The notes beneath the pieces are model-generated. The model was not told the origin of the DNA, did no database searches, and was given only the letters and a program-made list of their open reading frames with translations. From an uncultured Spirochaetia bacterium (GTDB taxonomy: Bacteria; Spirochaetota; Spirochaetia; SZUA-6; Bin103): 64,000 nucleotides of DNA. Positions 25,944 to 35,214 of the stretch are shown one piece after another. The position numbers and the translations under genes were made by a program. The number at the start of each line of letters is the position of its first letter. Position 1 is the first letter of the stretch. The stretch spans positions 248,001-312,000 of the forward strand of contig CATQHW010000002.1 of assembly GCA_958296075.1 (NCBI GenBank). The letters are read 5' to 3'.

Positions 25944-27012
25944 CACTTCGCGTACCTCCTCGATCAGTGTCTCGAACGTCCCGGCCGGTGTCCCGATCGG
26001 TGTTCCAATGTTCATAGATTTTCGCGATCACGTCATCGATCCGCAAACGATGCGTCTCCACGTCGTGGATGGTGGTCCGTTCACCTGCCTGCCGCAGGAG
26101 CGCCGGGATCGGCGTGCGCGCCGCGTCGAACGTGAAGTGGTGCCGGTTGCCGTCGCTGCGGACGTGCCGCACGCCGGCAAGCACCGGCGGAGCGGCGTCT
26201 GCGGTTTCCAGGACGAGGTGGCGGCGGTCGCCGAACTGCCGGCGCAGCGCTCCGAAGTCCCCGTCGAAGGCGATGCGGCCCTGGTCGATCATGACGATAC
26301 GGCCGGCCAGCCGCTCCAGCTCGTCCATGTCGTGGCTGGTGATCATCACGGTGACCCCGTTCTTGCGGTTGAGGTCGGTGATGAAGTCGAGGATGGCGCG
26401 CTTGGCCAGCACGTCGACGCCGATGGTCGGCTCGTCGAGAAAGAGGATCTCCGGTTCGTGCATGAGCATGAGCGCCAAGTCCGCGCGCATCTTCTGGCCC
26501 AGGCTGAGCTGGCGCGCCAGGCTGTCGAAGAACTCGCCGATGCCCAGGAGCTCCTTGACGAAGCCGAGCATCGATTCGTAGCGGTCGCGGGGGATGTTCC
26601 AGACGACCCGCTTCCACTCGAAGCTGGCGGCGACCGGCTGATCCCACCACAGCTCGGTCCGTTGACCGAACACCACGCCGATGCGTCCCACGTAGCGGAC
26701 CCGGTCCCGCATCGGATCCATGCCCAGGCATCGGACCGTGCCGGCGGTCGGGGCAAGGACGCTGGAGAGGAGCTTTACCGTGGTCGATTTTCCCGCGCCG
26801 TTGGGCCCGGCGTAGGCGACCACCTCGCCGCGGCGGATCGCCAGGTCGACCTGCCGCAGCGCGTGGACCTCGCGGAACCGGGGACGGAAGAGGCTCCGAA
26901 CGGCGTCGCCGACCCTGCTTGAGCGCTGCCGCTGGTAGAAGGTCTTGTCGACGCCGATGAGCTCAACCGCGATGTCCCCAGCCGACGTAGCGCTGCGACC
27001 CGGTTCCTGCAT
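25909..27012 (-). CDS. ABC-2 type exporter ATP-binding protein
   Basis: 367 residues. Walker A is GPNGAGKSTTVKLLSS (about residue 70), the signature is LSLGQKMRADLAL, Walker B is ILFLDEPTIGVDV and the H-loop TSHDMDELE. The EL-WWDQP segment after VVFGQRTE and the C-terminal domain match the subfamily that works with two DUF990-type (ABC-2) permeases, which are encoded directly upstream. It overlaps the permease gene by 50 bp and the dehydrogenase gene at its end. The exported substrate is unknown. Confidence 0.9.
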   Translation of the reverse strand: MQEPGRSATSAGDIAVELIGVDKTFYQRQRSSRVGDAVRSLFRPRFREVHALRQVDLAIRRGEVVAYAGPNGAGKSTTVKLLSSVLAPTAGTVRCLGMDPMRDRVRYVGRIGVVFGQRTELWWDQPVAASFEWKRVVWNIPRDRYESMLGFVKELLGIGEFFDSLARQLSLGQKMRADLALMLMHEPEILFLDEPTIGVDVLAKRAILDFITDLNRKNGVTVMITSHDMDELERLAGRIVMIDQGRIAFDGDFGALRRQFGDRRHLVLETADAAPPVLAGVRHVRSDGNRHHFTFDAARTPIPALLRQAGERTTIHDVETHRLRIDDVIAKIYEHWNTDRDTGRDVRDTDRGGTRSDAGDDVASSEG

Positions 27013-27796
27013 AATGCTTGAGTCCCTTTCTGAACGCGATCAGCGCGGCCAGCGATACGCCCAGGGCAGCCAGCGGCGTGTGCCAGAAGTCGGGCGGCGC
27101 GATGCCGAGCAGTTGCCGGCAGGGGTACCACGCGACGAAGCCGACCGGCAGGGCGGTGAGCATGCCGGCTAGCGCGAAGGCGCTCAAGCCGTCGAGCGGG
27201 AACGACTTGAGTCGATACATGAAGTCGAGCGCGCGGCTGCTGATCTCCTCGGCGGCGACCGGCGCCCAGAACGCCAGGCTTCCCCACAGATAGGCGAATC
27301 CCAGCACGACCGTGCACGACGCCAGCAGATTGCCCGCGAACGCCAGCCACCAGCCGAAGGGGAGCGTCGCGTCCAGGTTGAGGATCGCCCAGACCGTGAT
27401 GCCGACGCCGGCCAGCAGCGGCCAGAGCGCGGAGAACGGCATGAACCCCTCGGTGAGCAGCGCCGTCCACAGCGGCTGCGGCTGCACCAGCGTGTGATCG
27501 AGCTGGCCGCGGCCGATGCGCCGGCTGACGGCCAGCACGTTGTAGCCGAATCCGGCGTCCAGCAGGCCGCGCACCAGGGCCGCGTAGCCGAGCATGAAGA
27601 GGACCTGATCGCGCGACCACGCGCCGATGCCGTGGAATCGCTCGGCCAGGAGAAAGACCGCGGCGACCCCGGCGAGGTTGAGGACGATGTCGGAGACCAC
27701 GTTGATGAGAAAGAAGCGCGCGTCGCGGGTCATGAACATGAAGTCCAGGTACGCCTGCACCCGCAGGCGGGCGATCACCATCCTCAGCGTGCGCAC
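26963..27796 (-). CDS. ABC-2 family (DUF990-type) transporter permease
   Basis: 277 residues with about six membrane helices. The N-terminal RLRVQAYLDFMFMTRDARFFLINVV and the pair SRRIGRGQLDHTLVQPQPL are characteristic of ABC-2 permeases of this subfamily (compare RGDIANRFLRPAG in the partner). It is the second of two unlike permeases and probably heterodimerises with the 264-residue protein encoded 6 bp upstream. Confidence 0.88.
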   Translation of the reverse strand: MRTLRMVIARLRVQAYLDFMFMTRDARFFLINVVSDIVLNLAGVAAVFLLAERFHGIGAWSRDQVLFMLGYAALVRGLLDAGFGYNVLAVSRRIGRGQLDHTLVQPQPLWTALLTEGFMPFSALWPLLAGVGITVWAILNLDATLPFGWWLAFAGNLLASCTVVLGFAYLWGSLAFWAPVAAEEISSRALDFMYRLKSFPLDGLSAFALAGMLTALPVGFVAWYPCRQLLGIAPPDFWHTPLAALGVSLAALIAFRKGLKHYAGTGSQRYVGWGHRG

Positions 27797-27802
27797 CGGC
27801 GT

Positions 27803-28597
27803 TCACCCGCCGTGCGAGACCAGCCGTTCGCGGTTGGCGGTCCAGGTCAGATGGGCGAGCGGCCAGAGCGCCGCCAGCCAGAACGCCTGCAGGCCGATCA
27901 GGAACGCCGCGTCGCCGGTGCCGGTGTACAGCCGCAGGGGCGCGGACGCCAGCGAGGCGAACGGCAGGTAGTCGAGGACGGCGCCGATCCCCCACGGCAT
28001 CAACGCCAGCGGGATGACGGCGCCGGACAGCAGGGCGCTGACGGCGCTGCGGATTCGCATCAGGGCGTAGACGTTCTGTTCCAGCAGGACCATGAGGCCG
28101 GCGAAGATGAAGTCGAGCGCGGCGCCGATGCCGGCGGCCAGGATCAGGCTGCACGCGAACAGCGCCGCCGCGGCCGCGCCGGCCGGCAGCGGATCGACCC
28201 CCAGCAGCGGCGCCAGGCAGTAGAGCGGCAGCGAGAACAGGACCAGGCCGGGCACGCTGCCGCCGAACATCTCGGCCAGGAACTGACCGTAGATGCCGGC
28301 CGGGCGGAGGAAGCGGTTGGCTATGTCGCCGCGCCAGAGCGCGCCGTCCAGACCGGTGCGCGACGCGAGCAGGCCGGCGAAGGCTTCGGAGACCAGGGTG
28401 TAGGTGAGCACGGCGGCGCGCGTCATGCCGGCGGTCTGGCCGGTCTCCGGCAGCACCATGCGCCACAGCGACAGCAGGAACACGACGCGCAGCAGGCGCA
28501 ACCCGAAGTCGACGGCGATCGCCCACGCCCGGTCGTGCAGCGATCGGGCGGCGACCATGGCGGCGGTCTTGAGATGTCGGCGGGCGGCGACGAGCAT
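27803..28597 (-). CDS. ABC-2 family (DUF990-type) transporter permease
   Basis: 264 residues from the ATG at 28597; the frame remains open far upstream only as antisense shadow of the divergent hydrolase gene. About six membrane helices, with the family motif LWRGDIANRFLRPAGIYGQFLAEMFGG near residue 90. First gene of the permease-permease-ATPase-dehydrogenase unit. The 75 bp between it and the divergent hydrolase gene must hold both promoters. Confidence 0.88.
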   Translation of the reverse strand: MLVAARRHLKTAAMVAARSLHDRAWAIAVDFGLRLLRVVFLLSLWRMVLPETGQTAGMTRAAVLTYTLVSEAFAGLLASRTGLDGALWRGDIANRFLRPAGIYGQFLAEMFGGSVPGLVLFSLPLYCLAPLLGVDPLPAGAAAAALFACSLILAAGIGAALDFIFAGLMVLLEQNVYALMRIRSAVSALLSGAVIPLALMPWGIGAVLDYLPFASLASAPLRLYTGTGDAAFLIGLQAFWLAALWPLAHLTWTANRERLVSHGG

Positions 28598-28672
28598 GGC
28601 GTGAAGCGGCGATGCTGTGCCGCCGGGCGCGGTCCATGTCAAGATTCCGTATTCGATTCGAGGAGCGTGCGT

Positions 28673-29734
28673 ATGGCGGACGGAACCGGCCGGTTCGACT
28701 TCGACGGTCACTTCGGGACTCTCATGCGCGCATGCCGGGGGGAGTTTCGCTTCCGCGGGCGGACGGAGTCCGACGTCCGGCAGTGGCAGGCCCCGTTCCG
28801 GGAGCGGCTGCGCGCCGCCCTGGGACTGCCGAACGTCGAAAGCGACCTGGCCGGGTTCGTGCCGGCCGCGGAGCTGCTCGCCACCGAGGATATGGGATCG
28901 TATGCGCGGGAGTCGTGGCGCGTGCTCACCGAACCGACGGTGCCGTTGCCGTGCTATCTGTTGCGGCCGAAGTCGGCGGCGGGACGCCTGCCGCTGGTGC
29001 TCACTCCGCACGGCCACGGCCATCCGCACGTCTACGTCGGGCTCTTTCGCAGCCCCCGCGAGGAGGAGCAGATCCGCGAAGGCGAGCGCGACGTCGCGGT
29101 GCAGGCGGTCGAGCAGGGGTACCTGGTGATCGCGCCGACCACGCGCGCCTTCGGCGAGACGCGGTCGCCGGCGGACGCGGAGCGGGACGCCGTGTCCTCC
29201 TGCCGGCTGCAGCTCATGCACGATCTGCTGGTCGGGCGCACGCCGATCGGCGACCGCGTGTGGGACATGTCGCGGCTGATCGACTGGGCGATCGCGCACC
29301 AGGGCGCCGACGGCGAACGCATCGCCATAACCGGCAACTCCGGCGGCGGCACGGTGTCGCTGTTCGCCGCCGCCTGCGACACGCGCATCGCCGTGGCGGT
29401 ACCCGGCTGCTACTTCAACACCTTCGCCGGCAGCATCGGCTCGATCCGCCACTGCGACTGCAACTACGTGCCCGGCATCCTGCGCCTGGGCGAGATGCAT
29501 GACGTGGCCGGTCTCGTCGCGCCCCGCCATTTTCTGGCCGTCGCCGGCCGCGACGACCCGATCTTCCCGATCGCGCACACCAGAGCCGCCTTCGACCGGC
29601 TCGCTGCGATCTACCAGGCCGCCTCCGTTTCGGACCGGTGCGAGCTCTACGTCGGCGACGGCGGACACCGCTACTACAAGGAACGGGTGTGGAGCTTCGT
29701 TGCGGAAGCCTTCACCGGCCGGCGGGCCGCGTAA
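28673..29734 (+). CDS. Alpha/beta hydrolase (dienelactone hydrolase/abhydrolase_7-like)
   Basis: 353 residues from the ATG at 28673, with GAGGAG eight bases upstream. Catalytic triad candidates are Ser in GNSGGG (about residue 222), Asp in AGRDDPIFP (about 293) and His in GDGGHRYY (about 331); the oxyanion region is TPHGHGHPHV. It lacks a signal peptide. The family includes acetylxylan-esterase-like and other carboxylic ester hydrolases; the substrate is unknown. A damaged partial copy of this gene lies 16 kb away at 45269-45572 on the other side of the defence island. Confidence 0.88.
   Translation: MADGTGRFDFDGHFGTLMRACRGEFRFRGRTESDVRQWQAPFRERLRAALGLPNVESDLAGFVPAAELLATEDMGSYARESWRVLTEPTVPLPCYLLRPKSAAGRLPLVLTPHGHGHPHVYVGLFRSPREEEQIREGERDVAVQAVEQGYLVIAPTTRAFGETRSPADAERDAVSSCRLQLMHDLLVGRTPIGDRVWDMSRLIDWAIAHQGADGERIAITGNSGGGTVSLFAAACDTRIAVAVPGCYFNTFAGSIGSIRHCDCNYVPGILRLGEMHDVAGLVAPRHFLAVAGRDDPIFPIAHTRAAFDRLAAIYQAASVSDRCELYVGDGGHRYYKERVWSFVAEAFTGRRAA
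29269..29713 (+). repeat. Left direct repeat flanking the defence island (3' part of the hydrolase gene)
   Basis: This stretch is repeated, apart from an internal 140-bp gap (29329-29468), at 45269-45572 in the same orientation and at roughly 94 percent identity by eye. The two copies bracket the 15.4-kb minus-strand operon. Confidence 0.85.
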
Positions 29735-29761
29735 ACACGAGGTCAACAGACTCGCGAGGCC

Positions 29762-29790
29762 CGCGTGGCGGACGGTGGCGGCACCACGCG
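29762..29790. terminator. Possible hairpin between convergent genes
   Basis: CGCGTGG and CCACGCG form a 7-bp GC-rich stem with a 15-base loop in the 71-bp gap between the convergent hydrolase and the HerA-like ATPase gene. No clear T-run follows, so intrinsic termination is only a suggestion. Confidence 0.25.
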
Positions 29791-29805
29791 AGGCCCCGAT
29801 GCCTT

Positions 29806-32800
29806 TCAATCTGTGTGTATTGCGGTCTTTGTTCCTCCACCGTGCTGTGTCACGCGGGGGCGGCACCGAATCTTCACTGCGCCGCGAGTGAACACGTCCT
29901 CCGTCGACCTGCTGCTCCAGACGTACGCATCACCAGGGCCGAGCGAAGCGAGCTTGGCGGGGGTGAGTGCGTCGAGGGCCGAGTTCGCCTTTTGGATGTG
30001 TTTCAGCCACGCCGGTGAATTGAACTTGTGCAGGACGATCTGTGTCGACAGTTCGATAAGCGAGGTGGGAACCGACGGTGGGTCCTGAGACGCGACCAGA
30101 ATGCTGGTGCCTTTATGGCGCATCTCGCGTACGACCTCGATCAATCCGGCAACGAGGTCAGGACTGCCGATGTACTTGTGGGCTTCGTCGAAGACGACCA
30201 GCTTGTTGAACCGGCGTCCCTGATAGGTAGTGTCGGCAAAGATCTGCAGGAGAACGACGAACAGCCCGAGCGCCTCATCCTTATCGATGAACTCGTCTCG
30301 AAGATCCACGATGACGAGCCGCCCTGGACGTAGTATCTCAGTCAGTCGATAGGTGTCGTCGATGTACTCCTCGGCGAAGTCGAGTCGGAGCCCTGCGAGC
30401 TCCTTCAAGGATTCGGATAGCACCGACTCCTGGACTCCACGGCGAAGTGCTTTCAGGGTCAACTCCCCACGCAGCCGCTTCATGATGAGGGCGATCTGTC
30501 GAATGTACATGCTCTGGCTGCCGACCGCGCCCATCAGAAACTTCCAGTGCGACGCGTTCAGCTCCGCTGCGGCAAAGGAGATCGGCATCACTTCGATACC
30601 CGGGTGCTCCGCGCGGCACTCCGGGACCCGCGCCGCCGGGGTCAGAATTACCAGGTCCTGCAGCGCCTTGGGTGCTGCGCCGTACTGAGTACGCAACGAA
30701 GCCATCTCCGCATCATCCGCATTGGGCAGAGCCATCGAAGTGAACTCCGGCTTGTAGTCGAGCGTCGAGCTGTAGTGGAAGATGACGCCGGCCAGCGGAT
30801 TGGGCAGTGCGTTGACTCCTGGAATCGGCATGCACGCCATCTCTACGACACTGCCCAGCGTGTAGCTCTTGCCGCCCCCCTGCACTCCGAACAGGCTGAT
30901 CGTATGAGTCTGGTTCAGGTCCAGAGCCACCTTGCGTCCCGCCATCTCACCGAGCAGACCAAACTGTGGCGAAGCGCTCGTCACACCCAGAATGGAGTCA
31001 TGCTCGGGTTCACCCTCGGGTTCAGGTACGTCCAGATCGTCAACTTGATGTGGCGCGTTCTTCGCGTTGTGGGGTCCGGCTGATTCATCGTCGGATGGTA
31101 CCGACGAGCGATCGGGAGTGCGGTCCGGTTCGTCGCTCAACGGCCGGCCCGACGGGTCGTCACGGTCGGCCAACTCGGTCCCGAGGTCGGTCGTCGAGCG
31201 TATGCGGTCCGGCACCAGAAACGCAGCGCTGTCGAGTCGCGGGATGGTCCGCGGTGCTATCGCCTCTTCGTGGAGATGTTCGTGAACCCCGCCGCTATCG
31301 ACGCTATTGTCATTGAAGTAAGTCGCAGGCGGCTGCGACTTCATCGCCGCCGCTTTATGCACGAGGCTGTGGATCATGTCACTGCCGACGCGGTGAAACT
31401 CGATGCCCACCTCGTGTTCCACAGGTCCGGTACCGGGCTTGTCGAAGTCGAATACCAGGCCGCTTCGCGAGAATCGGAGCGTGTAGCCCTCCTCCAGCCG
31501 GTCGAGCAACGTAAGGGCCTCGTTTCCGGCGTCCGAATCCATCAGCCCATACCGGAGGCTGCGTTCCAGGTAGAACTCCAGCAACGTGACGAGCTCGCGC
31601 GTCTTGAGCAGGCGGTCGGGACGATCGGGCGTGGTGCGATGCGGATCGAAGTGCCGCTGGACAACACGCTCGCTTTGGTTGAGCTGTTCCGCGATGCGCT
31701 CCTTGAGTTGTCCGTATCCGCCCACACCGAGGCGCTGCGCGTAGCACTTCACTTCGACCAGATTGCACGAGACCGTTCGCTGCGCGAAGTCGAGGTCGAA
31801 CAGGGCAAGATCGGTGCGGCGCAGCATTATCTCGTCGCCGATCGATTCTGCCTGATCTTTCGCGGCGTGGAACAGATCGACGTGCGAATCGAGCGGCACC
31901 ACTATCTGATTACGCAACGCGCCCTGGTATTCGAGGAATAGGCGCGCCAGCGCGATGCCGAGTGCTTCCGCCCGCGCCGTCGGCGCGGACACCAGCTTGA
32001 GTGCCAAGCGCCCGGAGAGTGAGCGCAGTTGATCGAGGATGAGCACCGCGTGTCGTTCGCTTGAGTCGAGGCCGTACTCTTGCAGTACCGGTCCCAGAAT
32101 CGCCTCCAGCTCGGCCAGCGACCGTGAACTGATGATGAGGCGGTGACCATGGCCGGCAACCATCGGCGGTGTGTAGTCGATCAGATAGTCGGGGCGATCG
32201 CGCTTGCCACCGTGGTCGAAGAACTCGATGCCCATGTTCCGGTCGATGATGAACACCCAATCGCTGGCATCGTGAACATCGCTGATGAGCGCTCGTTCCG
32301 CCGGCCTCAGTTCCAGACGGATGATCGGCCGTGCCGAGAAATCGGGCGTCGACCGGGCAACGGCTGCGGTCGCCGCAGAGATCAACGCGGATAACTCACC
32401 AAGAAACATCGATGCTTCCTCGCCACCATCTATCGGCTCAGGTGTACCGTGGCGCGGCTGCCGTTCCCACCCGATGCCACTGTCGTCGTCATGAAATTTG
32501 GTGGTGAAGTCCTGAACGAGCCCGTGAAGCGCAACCGTAGTCTCTGCTCCGATTGGCGGACCCGCCGCCACTTCCTCCGGTGGAAACGGGTCGAACAGCA
32601 CGCTGACATGAGAGCGGAATCGAGCAGGTTCATCCCGAAAGTCAGCCGTTGCGCGCACGGCCACGGTGAGCTTCGGAAAGATGTGACTGCGCGTGGGGAT
32701 AGCGAACGCCTCACTCGCCGTTGCGTCGCCGGCAAGTAGCGCACCGATCGACTCGCCGACGCCAGGAGCGTTCGGATCGGGCACGAACAACCGCACGTCA

Positions 32801-35214
32801 TAGCTCAGGTCGTGAAACGCCGCCTGTCGTTGGAGGAGAGCCAACGCGTCGGCGAGCACACTGGCGCGTCCCGCATTGAACGCGTTGAGCACCAGTGTAC
32901 GGACGTACGGATGCTGGATCAGATAGCGTTCGATGCGCGACGCCAGAACGTCGCCAGTGATCGCAGCGCCGCCAATGGACGGCTCCGGCACCCCGAGGGC
33001 GGTGCACACATCGCCGATCAGCCCGCGGGGATCGTCCACGCCGGCGGGAGCGTAGAGCGGCCAGAACGGATGGATGTTGTCTACCGCGGTGAACACGCGG
33101 CCGTCGCTTACCGGCAGCATCGCCGGGAAGTTGACGGAGGATAGTCCGTGCAGCAGCGCCGCTCGCGCGGGCGCGATGTGCTCGCCGGATGACTCGTCGG
33201 CTTTCCGCACCCAGCTTGCTCCAAGCTGAGCCCAGGCGAGTTGCCAGAGCGCGCGGAGCGGGTGGGTGGGCGCGACCAACGCGGCTTCGCGCGGCTGGCC
33301 ACGATAGTCCTCGATGACCAGCCGGACGATGTCGACCGCCAGCGCTTCGCGCAGGGATAGGATCATGGCGTGCTGGTCGGCAGTCTTGTGCTCGACTTTA
33401 ACCGCGAGGTCCTTGATAAGGTCGATGTAGGCAGCGGCGTACGCGAGTACCGAACCCGCGTTACGTAGAACGTCGAGACCCTGAGAGACCAGATTCCCGG
33501 CTTCCTGCGTAACGCACCGGAAGTAGCCGGTGCGGGCATCGAGGAACCCACGCACCGCGACCGACGTCGTCCACTCTCCGATGTCGGCAGTCGGCTCATG
33601 AGGTTCTCCCGCATGTATCTGCATCCGCCAGTTCACGGGCCGCTCCGGCGTCTCCAGGATCCGCTGTTCGATGTCCTTCAGCCAGCCAGAAACGAGAATG
33701 TGGGACGCTCCCTCCTTGCCGAACTTCGCCTCGACGGTCCGCTGCGCGACAGCGCGTCGCTTGGTATTGCGCTCCGTCCAGCCGACACTGTGCGGGGCGA
33801 TCTCCGCGGACTCGCGGTTCTGCGCGAGAGCCGTGAACTGGCGGTCGAGCCGGGCATGCTCGACGCTGTCAGCCCGCGGCACGGCTCGCTGCGGTGGGTC
33901 CTCTCCGAGATCCGCGTTCGTCAGTACGAAGAACGGTTCGCTCTCATTCGAGCGTCTTCCACTCTTATGCGCGGGCTCGTCAATCGGGATCGGATCGTCG
34001 TCCGCCGTCCAGGGCAGTACGCGGACGAAATGCCAGCCGTCCTCGAAGTCCACCCTGTTGAGCTTCAGCAGGGAGACCGATGCATGGTTCCTGGCCGACT
34101 TCCAGACCTTTACCCTACGCGCGGCGCCGACCGGGCCAGAATCCTGCGAGACGATTTGTACCGTAAAGTAATGCAGCCCGCGGACTTGGCCCGGGTGCGG
34201 CGACACTTCGATGACCACGCCCAGCTTCCTCCGCTCATTCGGCGTCAGAACCTGCTGCCCGATGAGATCGAGCAGCCGGTCGTTTTTGTGCTGCTCGTCG
34301 GCGACCACGGGCAGGTCAGTCTCCACCCGCACGAACGCGATTCTTTCTGGCGCAATCTCGGAAGTGAACTCCCACTTGTCGAATGACAGATACCAGTGCT
34401 TGTGATCGAGGACGACGGCGCGGGTCCAGGCCACCGGATCTTCGACGCCGGTATCTGCAAGGTACTCGGACAACCGCCGCTCGAGACCTTTGTTGGCGAG
34501 GCCCAGATGGAGCACGCGGGCGAGCACCGAGGAATCTCCGTTCGTCAATTGCCTGACGCAATCGTGATTCTTGCACACCCTGCTGTAGGCCGAGGTAGGG
34601 TCGTCGAACAGCTTGAAGTCAGGAACCATTCCCAGCTCGTAGAGGGCTCCACCGAACGCCTCGCCGTCGTTGCCGTTCGCATGCGCGCATAGCAGGAATC
34701 GAACCTGAGCAGCCGCATCTCCCCAGCGCCAGCGCCGCTCGCGGAGAAGCTGAAGCACCTCCCGCACGTACCCCTGCAACGTCGAGGGTACGCGTTTCAG
34801 CAACCGTCGGCATAGCACGTCGTAGGCGTCGTCTACCGGAAACTCCTCGAAGGTCGCACGTCCGAACGAGTCCTCGGCACTCGTCCGCAAGTTTGCAGGC
34901 AGGAACACGCACAGCGGCGGGCGCAACAAGCCGTCCGGCAGCGGGTTGCGCAGTTCGACCAGCTTCGTCGATGAGATATAGAGATCGTCATCCATCGCAA
35001 CCGGCGCATCGGTGAGCACGTGTACGTTGGCTGCTGGCACCTGTTTGCGAATGCCCTTGGCGAGCGAGACCATCAGTTCTCCGTCCAGGTCGAGCACGCT
35101 CATGCAGTGCCCCGGGTTCCGGGCGTTCAACACCGCCGTCAGACGCGGTACCAGCAACTCCTCCAGACTGTGCGCTAGGTCGGAGGCAGGGAGATCGCGA
35201 AATGCCGCGCTCAC
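29806..35214 (-). CDS. MAD8-like giant protein: HerA/FtsK-type ATPase with probable PD-(D/E)XK motif
   Basis: 1802 residues from a GTG at 35214 that overlaps the upstream stop (GTGA). The last 400 residues form a HerA-like translocase ATPase: Walker A GVQGGGKSYTLGS (about 1445), Walker B KLVVFDEAHKYIG (about 1677), sensor-like ILVASQDPPSVP (about 1707). Around residue 1150, TDLALFDLDF followed by CNLVEVKCYA has the D...(E)xK spacing of PD-(D/E)XK nucleases, which I infer but cannot prove. The first 1100 residues match nothing I recognise; residues near 1340-1420 are charged and probably a disordered linker. Size and C-terminal ATPase parallel DptH of phosphorothioation-dependent restriction. 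Probably the DNA-translocating effector of the operon. Confidence 0.8.
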   Translation of the reverse strand: MSAAFRDLPASDLAHSLEELLVPRLTAVLNARNPGHCMSVLDLDGELMVSLAKGIRKQVPAANVHVLTDAPVAMDDDLYISSTKLVELRNPLPDGLLRPPLCVFLPANLRTSAEDSFGRATFEEFPVDDAYDVLCRRLLKRVPSTLQGYVREVLQLLRERRWRWGDAAAQVRFLLCAHANGNDGEAFGGALYELGMVPDFKLFDDPTSAYSRVCKNHDCVRQLTNGDSSVLARVLHLGLANKGLERRLSEYLADTGVEDPVAWTRAVVLDHKHWYLSFDKWEFTSEIAPERIAFVRVETDLPVVADEQHKNDRLLDLIGQQVLTPNERRKLGVVIEVSPHPGQVRGLHYFTVQIVSQDSGPVGAARRVKVWKSARNHASVSLLKLNRVDFEDGWHFVRVLPWTADDDPIPIDEPAHKSGRRSNESEPFFVLTNADLGEDPPQRAVPRADSVEHARLDRQFTALAQNRESAEIAPHSVGWTERNTKRRAVAQRTVEAKFGKEGASHILVSGWLKDIEQRILETPERPVNWRMQIHAGEPHEPTADIGEWTTSVAVRGFLDARTGYFRCVTQEAGNLVSQGLDVLRNAGSVLAYAAAYIDLIKDLAVKVEHKTADQHAMILSLREALAVDIVRLVIEDYRGQPREAALVAPTHPLRALWQLAWAQLGASWVRKADESSGEHIAPARAALLHGLSSVNFPAMLPVSDGRVFTAVDNIHPFWPLYAPAGVDDPRGLIGDVCTALGVPEPSIGGAAITGDVLASRIERYLIQHPYVRTLVLNAFNAGRASVLADALALLQRQAAFHDLSYDVRLFVPDPNAPGVGESIGALLAGDATASEAFAIPTRSHIFPKLTVAVRATADFRDEPARFRSHVSVLFDPFPPEEVAAGPPIGAETTVALHGLVQDFTTKFHDDDSGIGWERQPRHGTPEPIDGGEEASMFLGELSALISAATAAVARSTPDFSARPIIRLELRPAERALISDVHDASDWVFIIDRNMGIEFFDHGGKRDRPDYLIDYTPPMVAGHGHRLIISSRSLAELEAILGPVLQEYGLDSSERHAVLILDQLRSLSGRLALKLVSAPTARAEALGIALARLFLEYQGALRNQIVVPLDSHVDLFHAAKDQAESIGDEIMLRRTDLALFDLDFAQRTVSCNLVEVKCYAQRLGVGGYGQLKERIAEQLNQSERVVQRHFDPHRTTPDRPDRLLKTRELVTLLEFYLERSLRYGLMDSDAGNEALTLLDRLEEGYTLRFSRSGLVFDFDKPGTGPVEHEVGIEFHRVGSDMIHSLVHKAAAMKSQPPATYFNDNSVDSGGVHEHLHEEAIAPRTIPRLDSAAFLVPDRIRSTTDLGTELADRDDPSGRPLSDEPDRTPDRSSVPSDDESAGPHNAKNAPHQVDDLDVPEPEGEPEHDSILGVTSASPQFGLLGEMAGRKVALDLNQTHTISLFGVQGGGKSYTLGSVVEMACMPIPGVNALPNPLAGVIFHYSSTLDYKPEFTSMALPNADDAEMASLRTQYGAAPKALQDLVILTPAARVPECRAEHPGIEVMPISFAAAELNASHWKFLMGAVGSQSMYIRQIALIMKRLRGELTLKALRRGVQESVLSESLKELAGLRLDFAEEYIDDTYRLTEILRPGRLVIVDLRDEFIDKDEALGLFVVLLQIFADTTYQGRRFNKLVVFDEAHKYIGSPDLVAGLIEVVREMRHKGTSILVASQDPPSVPTSLIELSTQIVLHKFNSPAWLKHIQKANSALDALTPAKLASLGPGDAYVWSSRSTEDVFTRGAVKIRCRPRVTQHGGGTKTAIHTD

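Noticed and set aside
23103..26135. 1010-residue open frame on the plus strand
   Set aside because: Antisense shadow of the solute-binding protein and dehydrogenase genes; long alternative frames are expected at this GC content and it shows no family motif.
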